Assembly: GCF_910594005.1 (NCBI RefSeq) | Contig: NC_057827.1 | Coordinates: 1,612,001-1,676,000, forward strand | Origin: Cervus elaphus | Lineage: Eukaryota > Chordata > Mammalia > Artiodactyla > Cervidae | Direction: 5' to 3' | Length of the DNA stretch: 64,000 bases | Shown here: piece after piece, positions 13,107 to 25,040 of the stretch | Layout: each line of letters starts with the position of its first letter | How positions within the stretch are numbered: the first letter of the stretch is position 1 | Made by a program: the position numbers and the translations under genes | The notes under the pieces: model-generated | Seen by the model: only the letters and a program-made list of their open reading frames with translations | What the model was told of the DNA's origin: nothing | Database searches by the model: none

Positions 13107-13902
13107 GGTGGTATTCCTCTGAAGTCGAAGCCAGGGACTAACCTCTCATCTCGAGTTGATTTTTGGTCCACGGAGCGCTTTTGTGTTGCTACAGTGACCT
13201 CAGGATCCCTCGAGCCTTGAACCAGTGTTCTTGGGGTTTCTCTGGAGTGCCATCAAGGAAATCAAGGCTCCTTTAATGTGTGATGTGCAAAACGGAATTG
13301 CTCTGCACGCTTTGCAGGGGAATCTGGCCTCATCTCGCGGCGAGGGGGAAGTCTCATGGTTTTTCTCGAGTTGCGGCGGGAACCTGGGGTATATTCTCAA
13401 GTTACGACGGGGATGGCCCTTCCACACACGTGTTTGTTCAGCGACGTCAGGACTCCTGCCTAGTTGCGAGGGACAACTCGGGATTCTCCTCGAGGCTTGG
13501 CAGGGCAATTGGGACGCCCCTCCAGCTGAGGCGGAAGACCAAGGGTCCCTTTCCACGTGCCACAGGAATCCTGGGACTCCTATCAAGTTTCACGAGGAGT
13601 CAGGCATTGTCTCCTTTGGAGGCACTGATCTCCGCGTACCTCTGGAATTTTCAAAGGATGTGAGGCCTCCGGTCGCCATGAGGTGGGGAACTAGGTCTTT
13701 TTCTGTGGTCTCCACAGGGGATTCAGACATCCTTTCATCTTGGGAGATGCAAGACGAGCCTGCATTCAAGTCACTGCAGGGATATCCGGCCTTATTTCGC
13801 GTCAGGGCATCGCGGTGTCCATTCCACTTGAGGCCGCAAACTCAGGGTCCCTCTCACATACCTAGAGCTGAGAGAAGCCTCCTCTTGAGGTGCTTGTGGT
13901 AA
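13107..13902. repeat. Monomer M18 (796 bp)
   Basis: Private 'ctttaatgtgtg', 'gcaaaacgg' and 'tctcaagttacg'. Otherwise close to the general consensus. Confidence 0.9.
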
Positions 13903-14698
13903 GGTGGTATTCCTCTGGAGTCAAAGCCACGGACTAACCTCTCATCTCGAGTTGATTTTTGGTCCACGGTGCTCTTTCGTGTTGCTACAGTGACCTCAGG
14001 ATCCCTCTAGCCTTGAAAGAGTGTTCTTGGGGTTTCTCTGGAGTGCCATCAAGGAAATCAAGGCTCCTTTCATGTTTGATGTGCAACACGGAATTGCTCT
14101 GCATGTACTGCAGGGGAATCGGGCTTCATTTTGCGGCGAGGGGCAAGTCTCATGGTTTTTCTCGAGTTGCGGCGGGAACCTGGGGTATATTCTCGAGTTA
14201 CGACGGGGATGGCCCTTCCACCCACGTGTTTATTCAGTGACGTCAGGACTCCTGCCTAGTTGTGAGGGACAACTCGGGATTCTCCTCGAGGCTTGGCAGG
14301 GCAATTGGAACGCCTCTCCAGCTGAGGCGGGAGACCAAGGGTCCCTTTCCACGTGCCACAGGAATCCTGGGACTCCTATCAAGTTTCACGAGGAGTCAGG
14401 CATCGTCTCCTTTGGAGGCACTGATCTCCGGGTACCTCTGGAGTTTTCAAAGGATGTGAGGCCTCCGGTCGCGATGAGGTGGAGAAGTTGGGCTTTCTGT
14501 GTGGTCTCAACAGGGGATTCAGACAACCTTTCGTCTTGGGAAATGCAAGACGAGCCTGCATTCAAGTCACTGCAGGGATATCCGGCCTTATTTCGCGTCA
14601 AAGCATCGCAGTGTCCATTCAACTTGAGGCCGCAAAATCAGGGTCCCTCTCACATACCTAGAGCTGAGAGAAGCCTCCTCTTGAGGTGCTTGTGGTAA
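13903..14698. repeat. Monomer M19, class p (796 bp)
   Basis: Start matches M7 and tail matches M9. tgacgtca at 14238-14245. Confidence 0.92.
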
Positions 14699-15494
14699 GG
14701 TGGTATTCCTCTGGAGTCGAAGCCAGGGACTAACCTCTCATCTCGAGTTGATTTTTGGTCCACGGAGCTCTTTCGTGTTTCTACAGTGATCTCAGGATCC
14801 CTCTAGCCTTGAAACAGTGTTCTTGGGGTTTCTCTGGAGTGCCATCAAGGAAATCAAGGCTCCTTTCATGTGTGATGTGCAACACGGAATTCCTCTGCAC
14901 GCAGTGCAGGGTAATCGGGTCAGATCTCGTGGCGAGTTGGAAGTCTCATGGTTTTTCTCGAGTTGCGGCGAGAACCTGGGGTATATTCTCGAATTACGAC
15001 GGGGATGGCCCTTCCACCCACGTGTTTATTCAGCGACGTCAGGACTCCTGCCTAGTTGCGAGGGACAACTCGGGATTCTCCTCGAGGCTTGGCAGGGCAA
15101 TTGGGACGCCTCTCCAGCTGAGGTGGGAGACCAAGGGTCCCTTTCCACGTGCCACAGGAATCCTGGTACTCCTATCAAGTTTCACGGGGAGTCAGGCATC
15201 GTCTCCTTTGGAGGCACTGATCTCCGCGTACCACTGGAGTTCTCAAAGGATATGAGGCCTCCGGTCGCGATGAGGTGGGGAAGTAGGTCTTTCTCTGTGG
15301 TCTCCACAGGGGATTCAGTCATCCTTTCGTCTTGGGAGATGCAAGACGAGCCTGCATTCAAGTCACTGCAGGGATATCCGGCCTTATTTCGAGTCAGGGT
15401 ATCGCGGTGTCCATTCAACTTGAGGCCACAAACTCAGGCTCCCTCTCACATACCTAGAGCTGAGAAAAGCCTCCTCTTGAGATGCTTGTGGTAA
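14699..15494. repeat. Monomer M20, class q (796 bp)
   Basis: Near copy of M10. Differs by 'ggcgagaacc' and 'tcgaattacgacgg'. Confidence 0.92.
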
Positions 15495-16289
15495 GGTGGT
15501 ATTCCTCTGGAGTCGAAGCCAGGGACTAACCTCTCATCTCCAGTTGATTTTTGGTCCACAGAGCTCTTTCGTGTGGCTACAGTGACCTCAGGATCCCTCT
15601 AGCCTTGAAACAGTGTTCTTGGGGTTTCTCTGGAGTGCCATCAAGGAAATCAAGGCTCCTTTCATGTGTGATGTGCAACACGGAATGGCTCTGCACGCAG
15701 TGCAGGGGAATCTGGCCTCATCTCGCGGCGAGGGGGAAGTCTCATGGTTTTGCTCGAGTTGCGGCGGGAACCTGGGGTATATTCTGGAGTTACGACGGGG
15801 ATGCCCTTCCACACACGTATTTGTTCAGCGACGTCAGGACTCCTGCCTATTTGCGAGGGCCAACTCGGGATTCTCCTCGAGGCTTGGCAGGGCAATTGGG
15901 ACGCCTCTCCAGCTGAGGCGGGAGACCAAGGGTCCCTTTCCACGTGCCACAGGAATCCTGGGACTCCTATCAAGTTTCACGAGTAGTCAGGCATCGTCTG
16001 CTTAGGAGGCACTGATCTCTGCGTACCTCTGGAGTTTTGAAAGGATGTGAGGCCTCCAGTCGCCATGAGGTGGGGAACTAGGTCTTTCTCTGCGGTCTCC
16101 ACAGGGGATTCAGACATCCTTTCATCTTGGGAGATGCAAGACGAGCCAGCATTCAAGTCACTGCAGGGATATCCGGCCTTATTTCCCGTCAAGGCATCGC
16201 AGTCTCCATTCCACTTGAGGCCGCAAAATCAGGGTCCCTCTCACATAGGTAGAGCTGAGAGAAGCCTCCTCTTGAGGTGCTTGTGGTAA
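15495..16289. repeat. Monomer M21, r/x hybrid (795 bp)
   Basis: The left half is class r, the right half class x. It joins the left domain to the middle domain. Confidence 0.9.
15972..15984. other. Crossover interval in hybrid monomer M21 (r to x)
   Basis: Upstream markers are class r ('gatgcccttcc', 'tatttgcgagggcc', 'tatcaagttt'). From 'gagtagtcagg' and 'ctgcttaggagg' onward they are class x, as in M27 and M37. The last r-specific base is at 15971 (c, where x has a) and the first x-specific base is at 15984 (t). Confidence 0.8.
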
Positions 16290-17085
16290 GGTGGTATTCC
16301 TCTGGAGTTGAAGCCAGGGACTAACCTCTCATCTCGAGTTGATTTTTGGTCCACGGTGCTCGTTCGTTTTGCTACAGTGACCTCAGGATCCCTCTAGCCT
16401 TGAAACAGTGTTCTTGGGGTTTCTCTGGAGTGCCATCAAGGAAATTAACGCTCCTTTCATGTTTGATGTGCAACACGGAATTGCTCTGCATGCAGTGCAG
16501 GGGAATCGGGCCTCATCTCGCGGCGACGGGGAAGTCTCATGGTTTTTCTCGAGTTTCGGAGGGAACCTGGGGTATATTCTCGATTTACGACGGGGATGGC
16601 CCTTCCACCCACGTGTTTGTTCAGCGACGTCAGGACTCCTGCCTAGTTGCGAGGGACAACTCGGGATTCTCCTCGAGGCTTGGCAGGGCAATTGGGACGC
16701 CTCGCCAGCTGAGGCGGGAGACCAACGGTCCCTTTCCACGTTCCACAGGAATCCTGGGACTCCTATCAAGTTTCACGAGGAGTCAGGCATCGTCTCCTTT
16801 GGAGGCACTGATCTCCGTGTACCTCTGGAGTTTTCAAAGGATGTGAGGCCTCCGGTGGCGATGAGGTGGGGAACTAGGTCTTTCTCTGTGGTCTCCACAG
16901 GGGATTCAGACATCCTTTCGTCTTGGGAGATGCAAGACGAGCCTGCATTCAAATCACTGCAGAGATATCCGGCCTTATTTCGAGTCAGGGCATCGCGGTG
17001 TCCATTCCACTTGAGGCCGCAAACTCAAGGTCCCTCTCACATACCTAGAGCTGAGAGAAGCCTCCTCTTGAGGTGCTTGTGGTAA
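16290..17085. repeat. Monomer M22, class t (796 bp)
   Basis: Has 'gctcgttcgttttgc', 'tttcggaggg', 'ctcgatttacg', 'cctcgccagc' and 'ccacgttccac'. Near copy of M28. Confidence 0.92.
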
Positions 17086-17880
17086 GGTGGTATTCCTCTG
17101 GAGTCGAAGCCAGGGACTAACCTCTCATCTCGAGTTGATTTTTGGTCCACGGAGCTCTTTCGTGTGGCTACAGTGACCTCAGAATGCCTCTAGCCTTGAA
17201 ACAGTGTTCTTGGGGTTTCTCTGGAGTGCCATCACGGAAATCAAGGCTCCTTTCATGTGTGATGTGCAACACGGAATTGCTCTGCACGCAGTGCAGGGGA
17301 ATCGGGCCTCATCTCGCGGCGAGGGGGAAGTCTCATGGTTTTTCTCGAGTTGCGATGGGAACCTGGTGTATATTCTCGAGTTACGACGGGGATGGCCCTT
17401 CCACCCACGTGTTTGTTCAGCTACGTCAGGACTCCTGCCTAGTTGCGAGGGACAACTCGGGATTCTCCTCGAGGCTTGGCAGGGCAATTGGGACGCCTCT
17501 CCAGCTGAGGCGGGAGACCAAAGGTCCCTTTCCAGGTGCCACAGGAATCCTGGGACTCCTATCAAGTTTCAGGAGGAGTCAGGCATCGTCTCCTTTGGAG
17601 GAACTAATCTCCGCGTACCTCTGGAGTTTTCAAACATGTGAGGCCTCTGGTCGCGATGAGGTGGGGAACTAGGTCTTTCTCTGTGGTCTCCACAGGGGAT
17701 TCAGACATCCTTTCGTCTTGGGAGATGCAAGACCAGCCTGCATTCAAGTCACTGCAGGGATATCCGGCCTTATTTCGAGTCAGGGCATTGCGGTGTCCAT
17801 TCCACTTGAGGCCGCAAACTCAGGGTCCCTCTCACATACCTAGAGCTGAGAGAAGCCTCCTCTTGAGGTGCTTGTGGTAA
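17086..17880. repeat. Monomer M23, class u (795 bp)
   Basis: Has 'cagaatgcctc', 'catcacggaaatc', 'gttcagctacg', 'ggaggaactaatc' and the shortened 'caaacatgtgagg'. Near copy of M29. Confidence 0.92.
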
Positions 17881-18675
17881 GGTGGTATTCCTCTGGAGTC
17901 GAAGCCAGGGACTAACCTCTCATCTCGAGTTGATTTTTGGTCCACGGAGCTCTTTCGTGTTGCTACAGTGACCTCAGGATCCCTCTAGCCTTGAAACAGT
18001 GTTCTTGGTGTTTCTCTGGAGTGCCATCAAGGAAATCAAGGCTCCTTTCATGTGTGATGTGCAACACGGAATTGCTCTGCACGCAGTGCAGGGGAATCGG
18101 GCCTCATCTCGCGGCGAGGGGGAAGTCTCATGGTTTTTCTCGAGTTTCGGAGGGAACCTGGGGTATATTCTCGATTTACGACGGGGATGGCCCTTCCACC
18201 CACGTGTTTGTTCAGCGACGTCAGGACTCCTGCCTAGTTGCGAGGGACAACTCGGGATTCTCCTCGAGGCTTGGCAGGGCAATTGGGACGCCTCTCCAGC
18301 TGAGGCTGGAAACCAAGGGTCCCTTTCATGTGCCACAGGAATCCTGGGACTCCTATCAAGTTTCACGAGGAGTCAGGCATTGTCTCCTTTGGAGGCACTG
18401 ATCTCCGCGTACCTCTGGAGTTTTCAAAGGATGTGAGGCCTCCGTTCGCGATGAGGTGGGGAAGTAGGTCTTTCTCTGTGGTCTCCACAGGGGATTCAGT
18501 CATCCTTTCGTCTTGGGAGATGCAAGACGAGCCTGCATTCAAGTCACTGCAGGGATATCCGGCCTTATTTCGAGTCAGGGCATCGCGGTGTCCATTCCAC
18601 TTGAGGCCGCAAACTCAGGGTCCCTCTCACATACCTAGAGCTGAGAGAAGCCTCCTCTTGAGGTGCTTGTGGTAA
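17881..18675. repeat. Monomer M24, hybrid (795 bp)
   Basis: Front as M30, back as M34, with one base lost in 'ccctttcatgtgcc'. Confidence 0.88.
18217..18305. other. Crossover interval in hybrid monomer M24
   Basis: The front matches M30 ('tttcggaggg', 'ctcgatttacg', 'ttggtgtttc'). The back matches M34 ('gaggctggaaacc', 'ccctttcatgtgcc'). The switch lies after the 'agcgacg' word and before 'ggctgga'. Confidence 0.65.
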
Positions 18676-19471
18676 GGTGGTATTCCTCTGGAGTCGAAGC
18701 CAGGGACTAACCTCTCATCTCGAGTTGATTTTTGGTCCACGGTGCTCTTTCGTGTTGCTACAGTGACCTCAGGATCCCTCTAGACTTGAAACAGTGTTCT
18801 TGGGGTTTCTCTGGAGTGCCATCAAGGAAATCAAGGCTCCTTTCATGTGTGATGTGCAACTCGGAATTGCTCTGCACACGGTGCAGGGAAATCGGGCCTC
18901 ATCTCGCGGCCAGGGGGAAGTCTCATGGTTTTTCTCGAATTGCGGAGGGAACCTGGGGTATATTCTCGAGTTACGACGGGGATGGCCCTTCCACACACGT
19001 GTTTGTTCAGCGACGTCAGGACTCCTGCCTAGTTGCGAGGGACAACTCGGGATTCTCCTCGAGGCTTGGCAGGGCAATTGGGACGCCTCTCCAGCTGAGG
19101 TGGGAGACAAAGGGTCCCTTTCCACGTGCCACAGGAATCCTGGGACTCCTATAAAATTTAACGAGGAGTCAGGCATCGTCTCCTTTGGAGGCACTGATCT
19201 CTGCGTACCTCTGGAATTTTGAAAGGATGTGAGGCCTCCAGTCGCCATGAGGTGAGGAACTAGGTCTTTCTCTGTGGTCTCCACAGGGGATTCAGACATC
19301 ATTTCGTCTTGGGAGATGCAAGACGAGCCTGCATTCAAGTCACTGCAGGGATATCCGGCCTTATTTCGAGTCAGGGCATCACGGTGTCCATTCCACTTGA
19401 GGCCGCAAACTCAGGGTCCCTCTCACATACCTAGAGCTGAGAGAAGCCTCCTCTTGTGGTGCTTGTGGTAA
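18676..19471. repeat. Monomer M25, class v (796 bp)
   Basis: Has 'caactcggaattg', 'ctgcacacggtg', 'ctataaaatttaacg' and 'gaggtgaggaac'. Near copy of M35. Confidence 0.92.
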
Positions 19472-20266
19472 GGTGGTATTCCTCTGGAGTCGACGCCAGG
19501 GACTAACCTCTCATTTCGAGTTGATTTTTGGCCCACGGAGCTGTTTCATGTTGCTAAAGTGACCTCAGGATCCCTCTATCCTTGAAACAGTGTTCTTGGG
19601 GTTTCTCTGGAGTGCCATCAAGGAAATCAAGGCTCCTTTCATGTGTGATGTGCAACACGGAATTGCTCTGCACGCACTGCAGGGGAATCTGGCCTCATCT
19701 CGCGGCGAGGGGGAAGTCTCATGGTTTTTCTCGAGTTGCGGCGGGAACCTGGGGTATATTCTCGAGTTATGACGGGGATGGCCCTTCCACCCACGTGTTT
19801 GTTCAGTGACGTCAGGACTCCTGCCTAGTTGCGAGGGACAACTCTGGATTCTCCTCGAGGCTTGGAAGGGCAGATGGGACGCCTCTCCAGCTGAGGCGGG
19901 AGACCAATTGTCCCTTTCCACGTGCCACAGGAATCCTGGGACTCCTATCAAGTTTCACGAGGAGTCAGGCATCGTCTCCTTTGGAGGCACTGATCTCCGT
20001 GTACCTCTGGAGTTTTCAAAGGATGTGAGGCCTCCGGTCGCGATGAGGTGGGGAAGTAGGTCTTTCTGTGTGGTCTCCAAGGGGATTCAGACATCCTTTC
20101 ATCTTGGGAGATGCAAGACGAGCCTGCATTCAACTCACTGCAGGGATATCCGGCCTTATTTCGAGTCAGGGCATCGCGGTGTCCATTCCACTTGAGGCTG
20201 CAAACTCAGGGTCCCTCTCACATACCTAGAGCTGAGAGAAGCCTCCTCTTGAGGTGCTTGTGGTAA
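19472..20266. repeat. Monomer M26, class w (795 bp)
   Basis: Has 'ggcccacggagctg', 'catgttgctaaag' and 'agggcagatggg'. One base is lost in 'ctccaagggg'. tgacgtca at 19807-19814. Confidence 0.92.
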
Positions 20267-21062
20267 GGTGGTATTCCTCTGGAGTCGAAGCCAGGGACTA
20301 ACCTCTCATCTCGAGTTGATTTTTGGTCCACGGAGCTCTTTCGTGTTGCTACAGTGACCTCAGGATCCCTCTAGCCTTGAAACAGTGTTCTTGGGCATTC
20401 TCTGGAGTGCCATCAAGGAAATCAAGGCTCCTTTCATGTGTGATGTGCAACACGGAATTGCTCTGCACGCAGTGCAGGGAAATCGGGCCTCATCTCGCGG
20501 CGAGGGGGAAGTCTCATGGTTTTTCTCGAGTTGCGGCGGGAACATGGGGTATATTCTCTAGTTACGACGGGGATGGCCCTTCCACACACGTGTTTGTTCA
20601 GCGACGGCAGGACTCCTGCCTAGTTGCGAGGGACAACTCGGGATTCTCCTCGAGGCTTGGCAGGGCAATTGGGACGCCTCTCCAGCTGAGGCAGGAGACC
20701 AAGGGTCCCTTTCCACATGCCACAGGAATCCTGGGACTCCTATAAAGTTTCACGAGTAGTCAGGCATCGTCTGCTTAGGAGGCACTGATCTCTGCGTACC
20801 TCTGGAGTTTTGAAAGGATGTGAGGCCTCCAGTCGCCATGAGGTGGGGAACTAGGTCTTTCTCTGCGGTCTCCACAGGGGATTCAGACATCCTTTCATCT
20901 TGGGAGATGCAAGACGAGCCAGCATTCAAGTCACTGCAGGGATATCCGGCCTTATTTCCCGTCAAGGCATCGCAGTCTCCATTCCACTTGAGGCCGCAAA
21001 ATCAGGGTCCCTCTCACATAGGTAGAGCTGAGAGAAGCCTCCTCTTGAGGTGCTTGTGGTAA
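20267..21062. repeat. Monomer M27, class x (796 bp)
   Basis: Has 'cttgggcattc', 'tattctctagtt', 'gcgacggcagg', 'cacgagtagtcagg' and 'cataggtagagc'. Confidence 0.92.
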
Positions 21063-21858
21063 GGTGGTATTCCTCTGGAGTTGAAGCCAGGGACTAACCT
21101 CTCATCTCGAGTTGATTTTTGGTCCACGGTGCTCGTTCGTTTTGCTACAGTGACCTCAGGATCCCTCTAGCCTTGAAACAGTGTTCTTGGGGTTTCTCTG
21201 GAGTGCCATCAAGGAAATTAAGGCTCCTTTCATGTTTGATGTGCAACACGGAATTGCTCTGCATGCAGTGCAGGGGAATCGGGCCTCATCTCGCGGCGAG
21301 GGGGAAGTCTCATGGTTTTTCTCGAGTTTCGGAGGGAACCTGGGGTATATTCTCGATTTACGACGGGGATGGCCCTTCCACCCACGTGTTTGTTCAGCGA
21401 CGTCAGGACTCCTGCCTAGTTGCGAGGGACAACTCGGGATTCTCCTCGAGGCTTGGCAGGGCAATTGGGACGCCTCGCCAGCTGAGGCGGGAGACCAACG
21501 GTCCCTTTCCACGTTCCACAGGAATCCTGGGACTCCTATCAAGTTTCACGAGGAGTCAGGCATCGTCTCCTTTGGAGGCACTGATCTCCGTGTACCTCTG
21601 GAGTTTTCAAAGGATGTGAGGCCTCCGGTGGCGATGAGGTGGGGAACTAGGTCTTTCTCTGTGGTCTCCACAGGGGATTCAGACATCCTTTCGTCTTGGG
21701 AGATGCAAGACGAGCCTGCATTCAAATCACTGCAGAGATATCCGGCCTTATTTCGAGTCAGGGCATCTCACAGTCCATTCCACTTGAGGCCGCAAACTCA
21801 AGGTCCCTCTCACATACCTAGAGCTGAGAGAAGCCTCCTCTTGAGGTGCTTGTGGTAA
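21063..21858. repeat. Monomer M28, class t (796 bp)
   Basis: Near copy of M22 at 4,773 bases. The tail has 'catctcacagtcc' instead of 'catcgcggtgtcc'. Confidence 0.92.
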
Positions 21859-22653
21859 GGTGGTATTCCTCTGGAGTCAAAGCCAGGGACTAACCTCTCA
21901 TCTCGAGTTGATTTTTGGTCCACGGAGCTCTTTCGTGTGGCTACAGTGACCTCAGAATGCCTCTAGCCTTGAAACAGTGTTCTTGGGGTTTCTCTGGAGT
22001 GCCATCACGGAAATCAAGGCTCCTTTCATGTGTGATGTGCAACACGGAATTGCTCTGCACGCAGTGCAGGGGAATCGGGCCTCATCTCGCGGCGAGGGGG
22101 AAGTCTCATGGTTTTTCTCGAGTTGCGATGGGAACCTGGTGTATATTCTCGAGTTACGACGGGGATGGCCCTTCCACCCACGTGTTTGTTCAGCTACGTC
22201 AGGACTCCTGCCTAGTTGCGAGGGACAACTCGGGATTCTCCTCGAGGCTTGGCAGGGCAATTGGGACGCCTCTCCAGCTGAGGCGGGAGACCAAAGGTCC
22301 CTTTCCAGGTGCCACAGGAATCCTGGGACTCCTATCAAGTTTCAGGAGGAGTCAGGCATCGTCTCCTTTGGAGGAACTAATCTCCGCGTACCTCTGGAGT
22401 TTTCAAACATGTGAGGCCTCTGGTCGCGATGAGGTGGGGAACTAGGTCTTTCTCTGTGGTCTCCACAGGGGATTCAGACATCCTTTCGTCTTGGGAGATG
22501 CAAGACCAGCCTGCATTCAAGTCACTGCAGGGATATCCGGCCTTATTTCGAGTCAGGGCATTGCGGTGTCCATTTCACTTGAGGCCGCAAACTCAGGGTC
22601 CCTCTCACATACCTAGAGCTGAGAGAAGCCTCCTCTTGAGGTGCTTGTGGTAA
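21859..22653. repeat. Monomer M29, class u (795 bp)
   Basis: Near copy of M23, including 'caaacatgtgagg'. Confidence 0.92.
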
Positions 22654-23449
22654 GGTGGTATTCCTCTGGAGTCGAAGCTAGGGACTAACCTCTCATCTCG
22701 AGTTGATTTTTGGTCCACGGAGCTCTTTCGTGTTGCTACAGTGACCTCAGGATCCCTCTAGCCTTGAAACAGTGTTCTTGGTGTTTCTCTGGAGTGCCAT
22801 CAAGGAAATCAAGGCTCCTTTCATGTGTGATGTGCAACACGGAATTGCTCTGCACGCAGTGCAGGGGAATCGGGCCTCATCTCGCGGCGAGGGGGAAGTC
22901 TCATGGTTTTTCTCGAGTTTCGGAGGGAACCTGGGGTATATTCTCGATTTACGACGGGGATGGCCCTTCCACCCACGTGTTTGTTCAGCGACGTCAGGAC
23001 TCCTGCCTAGTTGCGAAGGACAACTCGGGATTCTCCTCGAGGCTTGGCAGGGCAATTGGGACGCCTCGCCAGCTGAGGCGGGAGACCAACGGTCCCTTTC
23101 CACGTTCCACAGGAATCCTGGGACTCCTATCAAGTTTCACGAGGAGTCAGGCATCGTCTCCTTTGGAGGCACTGATCTCCGTGTACCTCTGGAGTTTTCA
23201 AAGGATGTGAGGCCTCCGGTGGCGATGAGGTGGGGAACTAGGTCTTTCTCTGTGGTCTCCACAGGGGATTCAGACATCCTTTCGTCTTGGGAGATGCAAG
23301 ACGAGCCTGCATTCAAATCACTGCAGGGATATCCGGCCTTATTTCGAGTCAGGGCATCGCACAGTCCATTCCACTTGAGGCCGCAAACTCAAGGTCCCTC
23401 TCACATACCTAGAGCTGAGAGAAGCCTCCTCTTGAGGTGCTTGTGGTAA
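22654..23449. repeat. Monomer M30, M24-like front and t-like back (796 bp)
   Basis: The front shares 'ttggtgtttctc' with M24. The back shares 'cctcgccagc' and 'ccacgttccac' with M22 and M28. Confidence 0.88.
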
Positions 23450-24245
23450 GGTGGTATTCCTCTGGAGTCGAAGCCAGGGACTAACCTCTCATCTCGAGTT
23501 GATTTTTGGTCCACGGAGCTCTTTCGTGTTGCTACAGTGACCTCAGGATCCCTCTAGCCTTGAAACAGTGTTCGTGGGGTTTCTCTGGAGTGCCATCAAG
23601 GAAATCAAGGCTCCTTTCATGTGTGATGTGCAACACGGAATTTCTCTGCACGCAGTGCAGGGGAATCGGGCCTCATCTCGCGGCGAGGGGGAAGTCTCAT
23701 GGTTTTTCTCGAGTTGCGGCGGGAACCTGGGGTATATTCTCGAGTTATGACGGGGATGGCCCTTCCACCCACGTTTTTGTTCAGCTACGTCAGGACTCCT
23801 GCCTAGTTGCGAGGGACAACTCGGGATTCTCCTCGAGGCTTGGCAGGGCAATTGGGACGCCTCTCCAGCTGAGGCGGGAGACCAAAGGTCCCTTTCCACG
23901 TGCCACAGGAATCCTGGGACTCCTATCAAGTTTCAGGAGGAGTCAGGCATCGTCTCCTTTGGAGGAACTAATCTCCGCGTACCTCTGGAGTTTTCAAAGG
24001 ATGTGAGGCCTCCGGTCGCGATGAGGTGGGGAACTAGGTCTTTCTCTGTGGTCTCCAGAGGGGATTCAGACATCCTTTCGTCTTGGGAGATGCAAGACGA
24101 GCCTGCATTTAAGTCACTGCAGGGATATCCGGCCTTATTTCGCGTCAGGGCATCGCGGTGTCCATTCCACTTGAGGCCGCAAACTCAGGGTCCCTCTCAC
24201 ATACCTAGAGCTGAGAGAAGCCTCCTCTTGAGGTGCTTGTGGTAA
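23450..24245. repeat. Monomer M31, u-related (796 bp)
   Basis: Has 'gttcagctacg', 'tttcaggaggag' and 'ggaggaactaatc' without the u length change. 'gttcgtggggt' is private. Confidence 0.9.
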
Positions 24246-24283
24246 GGTGGTATTCCTCTGGAGTCGAAGCCAGGGACTAACCT
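23488..24283. repeat. Exemplar monomer span showing 31-bp subrepeats (25 x 31 + 21)
   Basis: Starting at 'ctcatctcgagttg' (23488) the sequence can be cut into 25 consecutive 31-base blocks plus a 21-base remainder ending at 24283, where the next monomer resumes in phase. Blocks 7-12 are the most alike: a 'ctcgagttgcg' type start, then 'gcgggaacct' or 'gaggga', then a 'gggatt/gggtat' end. Blocks 8 and 9 both begin with 'ttctcgagtt' 31 bases apart. Other blocks keep only the opening pyrimidine run and the purine-rich centre, and phase drifts by 1-2 bases. The sequence therefore supports an old 31-bp unit that amplified, diverged and was then re-amplified as a 796-bp unit. Confidence 0.88.
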
Positions 24284-25040
24284 CTCATCTCGAGTTGATT
24301 TTTGGTCCACGGAGCTCTTTCGTGTTGCTACAGTGACCTCAGGATCCCTCTAGCCTTGAAACAGTGTTCTTGGGGTTTCTCTGGAGTGCCATCAAGGAAA
24401 TCAAGGCTCCTTTCATGTGTGATGTGCAACACGGAATTGCTCTGCACGCAGTGCAGGGGAATCGGGCCTCATCTCGCGGCGAGGGGGAAGTCTCATGGTT
24501 TTTCTCGAGTTGCGGCGGGAACCTGGGGTATATTCTCGAGTTACGACGGGGATGGCCCTTCCACCCACGTGTTTGTTCAGCTACGTCAGGACTCCTGCCT
24601 AGTTGCGAGGGACAACTCGGGATTCTCCTCGAGGATTGGCAGGGCAATTGGGACGCCTCTCCAGCTGAGGCGGGAGACCAAAGGTCCCTTTCCACGTGCC
24701 ACAGGAATCCTGGGACTCCTATCAAGTTTCACGAGGAGTCAGGCATCGTCTCCTTTGGAGGAACTAATCTCCGCGTACCTCTGGAATTTTCAAAGATGTG
24801 AGGCCTCTGGTCGCGATGAGGTGGGGAACTAGGTCTTTCTCTGTGGTCTCCACAGGGGATTCAGACATCCTTTCGTCTTGGGAGATGCAAGACGAGCCTG
24901 CATTCAAGTCACTGCAGGGATATCCGGCCTTATTTCGAGTCAGGGCATCGCAGTGTCCATTCCACTTGAGGCCGCAAACTCAGGGTCCCTCTCACATACC
25001 TAGAGCTGAGAGAAGCCTCCTCTTGAGGTGCTTGTGGTAA
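24246..25040. repeat. Monomer M32, u-related (795 bp)
   Basis: Has 'gttcagctacg' and 'ggaggaactaatc'. One base is lost in 'tcaaagatgtgagg'. Confidence 0.9.

Larger units (their letters stand above)
13903..15975. repeat. Left-domain p-q-r trimer, copy 3, cut within r
   Basis: M19 (p), M20 (q) and the front of M21 (r). The r monomer switches to class x at about 15,972-15,984. Confidence 0.8.

Noticed and set aside
18769..19338. A 189-codon minus-strand open frame as a gene
   Set aside because: It is the complement of the same satellite subrepeats, repeated at 26723-27292, with no coding features.
23488..24283. CENP-B box (nTTCGnnnnAnnCGGGn)
   Set aside because: The best partial matches ('ttcgagtcaggg', 'ctcgagttacgacgggg') fail the CGGG part or have the wrong spacing. 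I found no canonical box, though I could not scan every monomer by machine.
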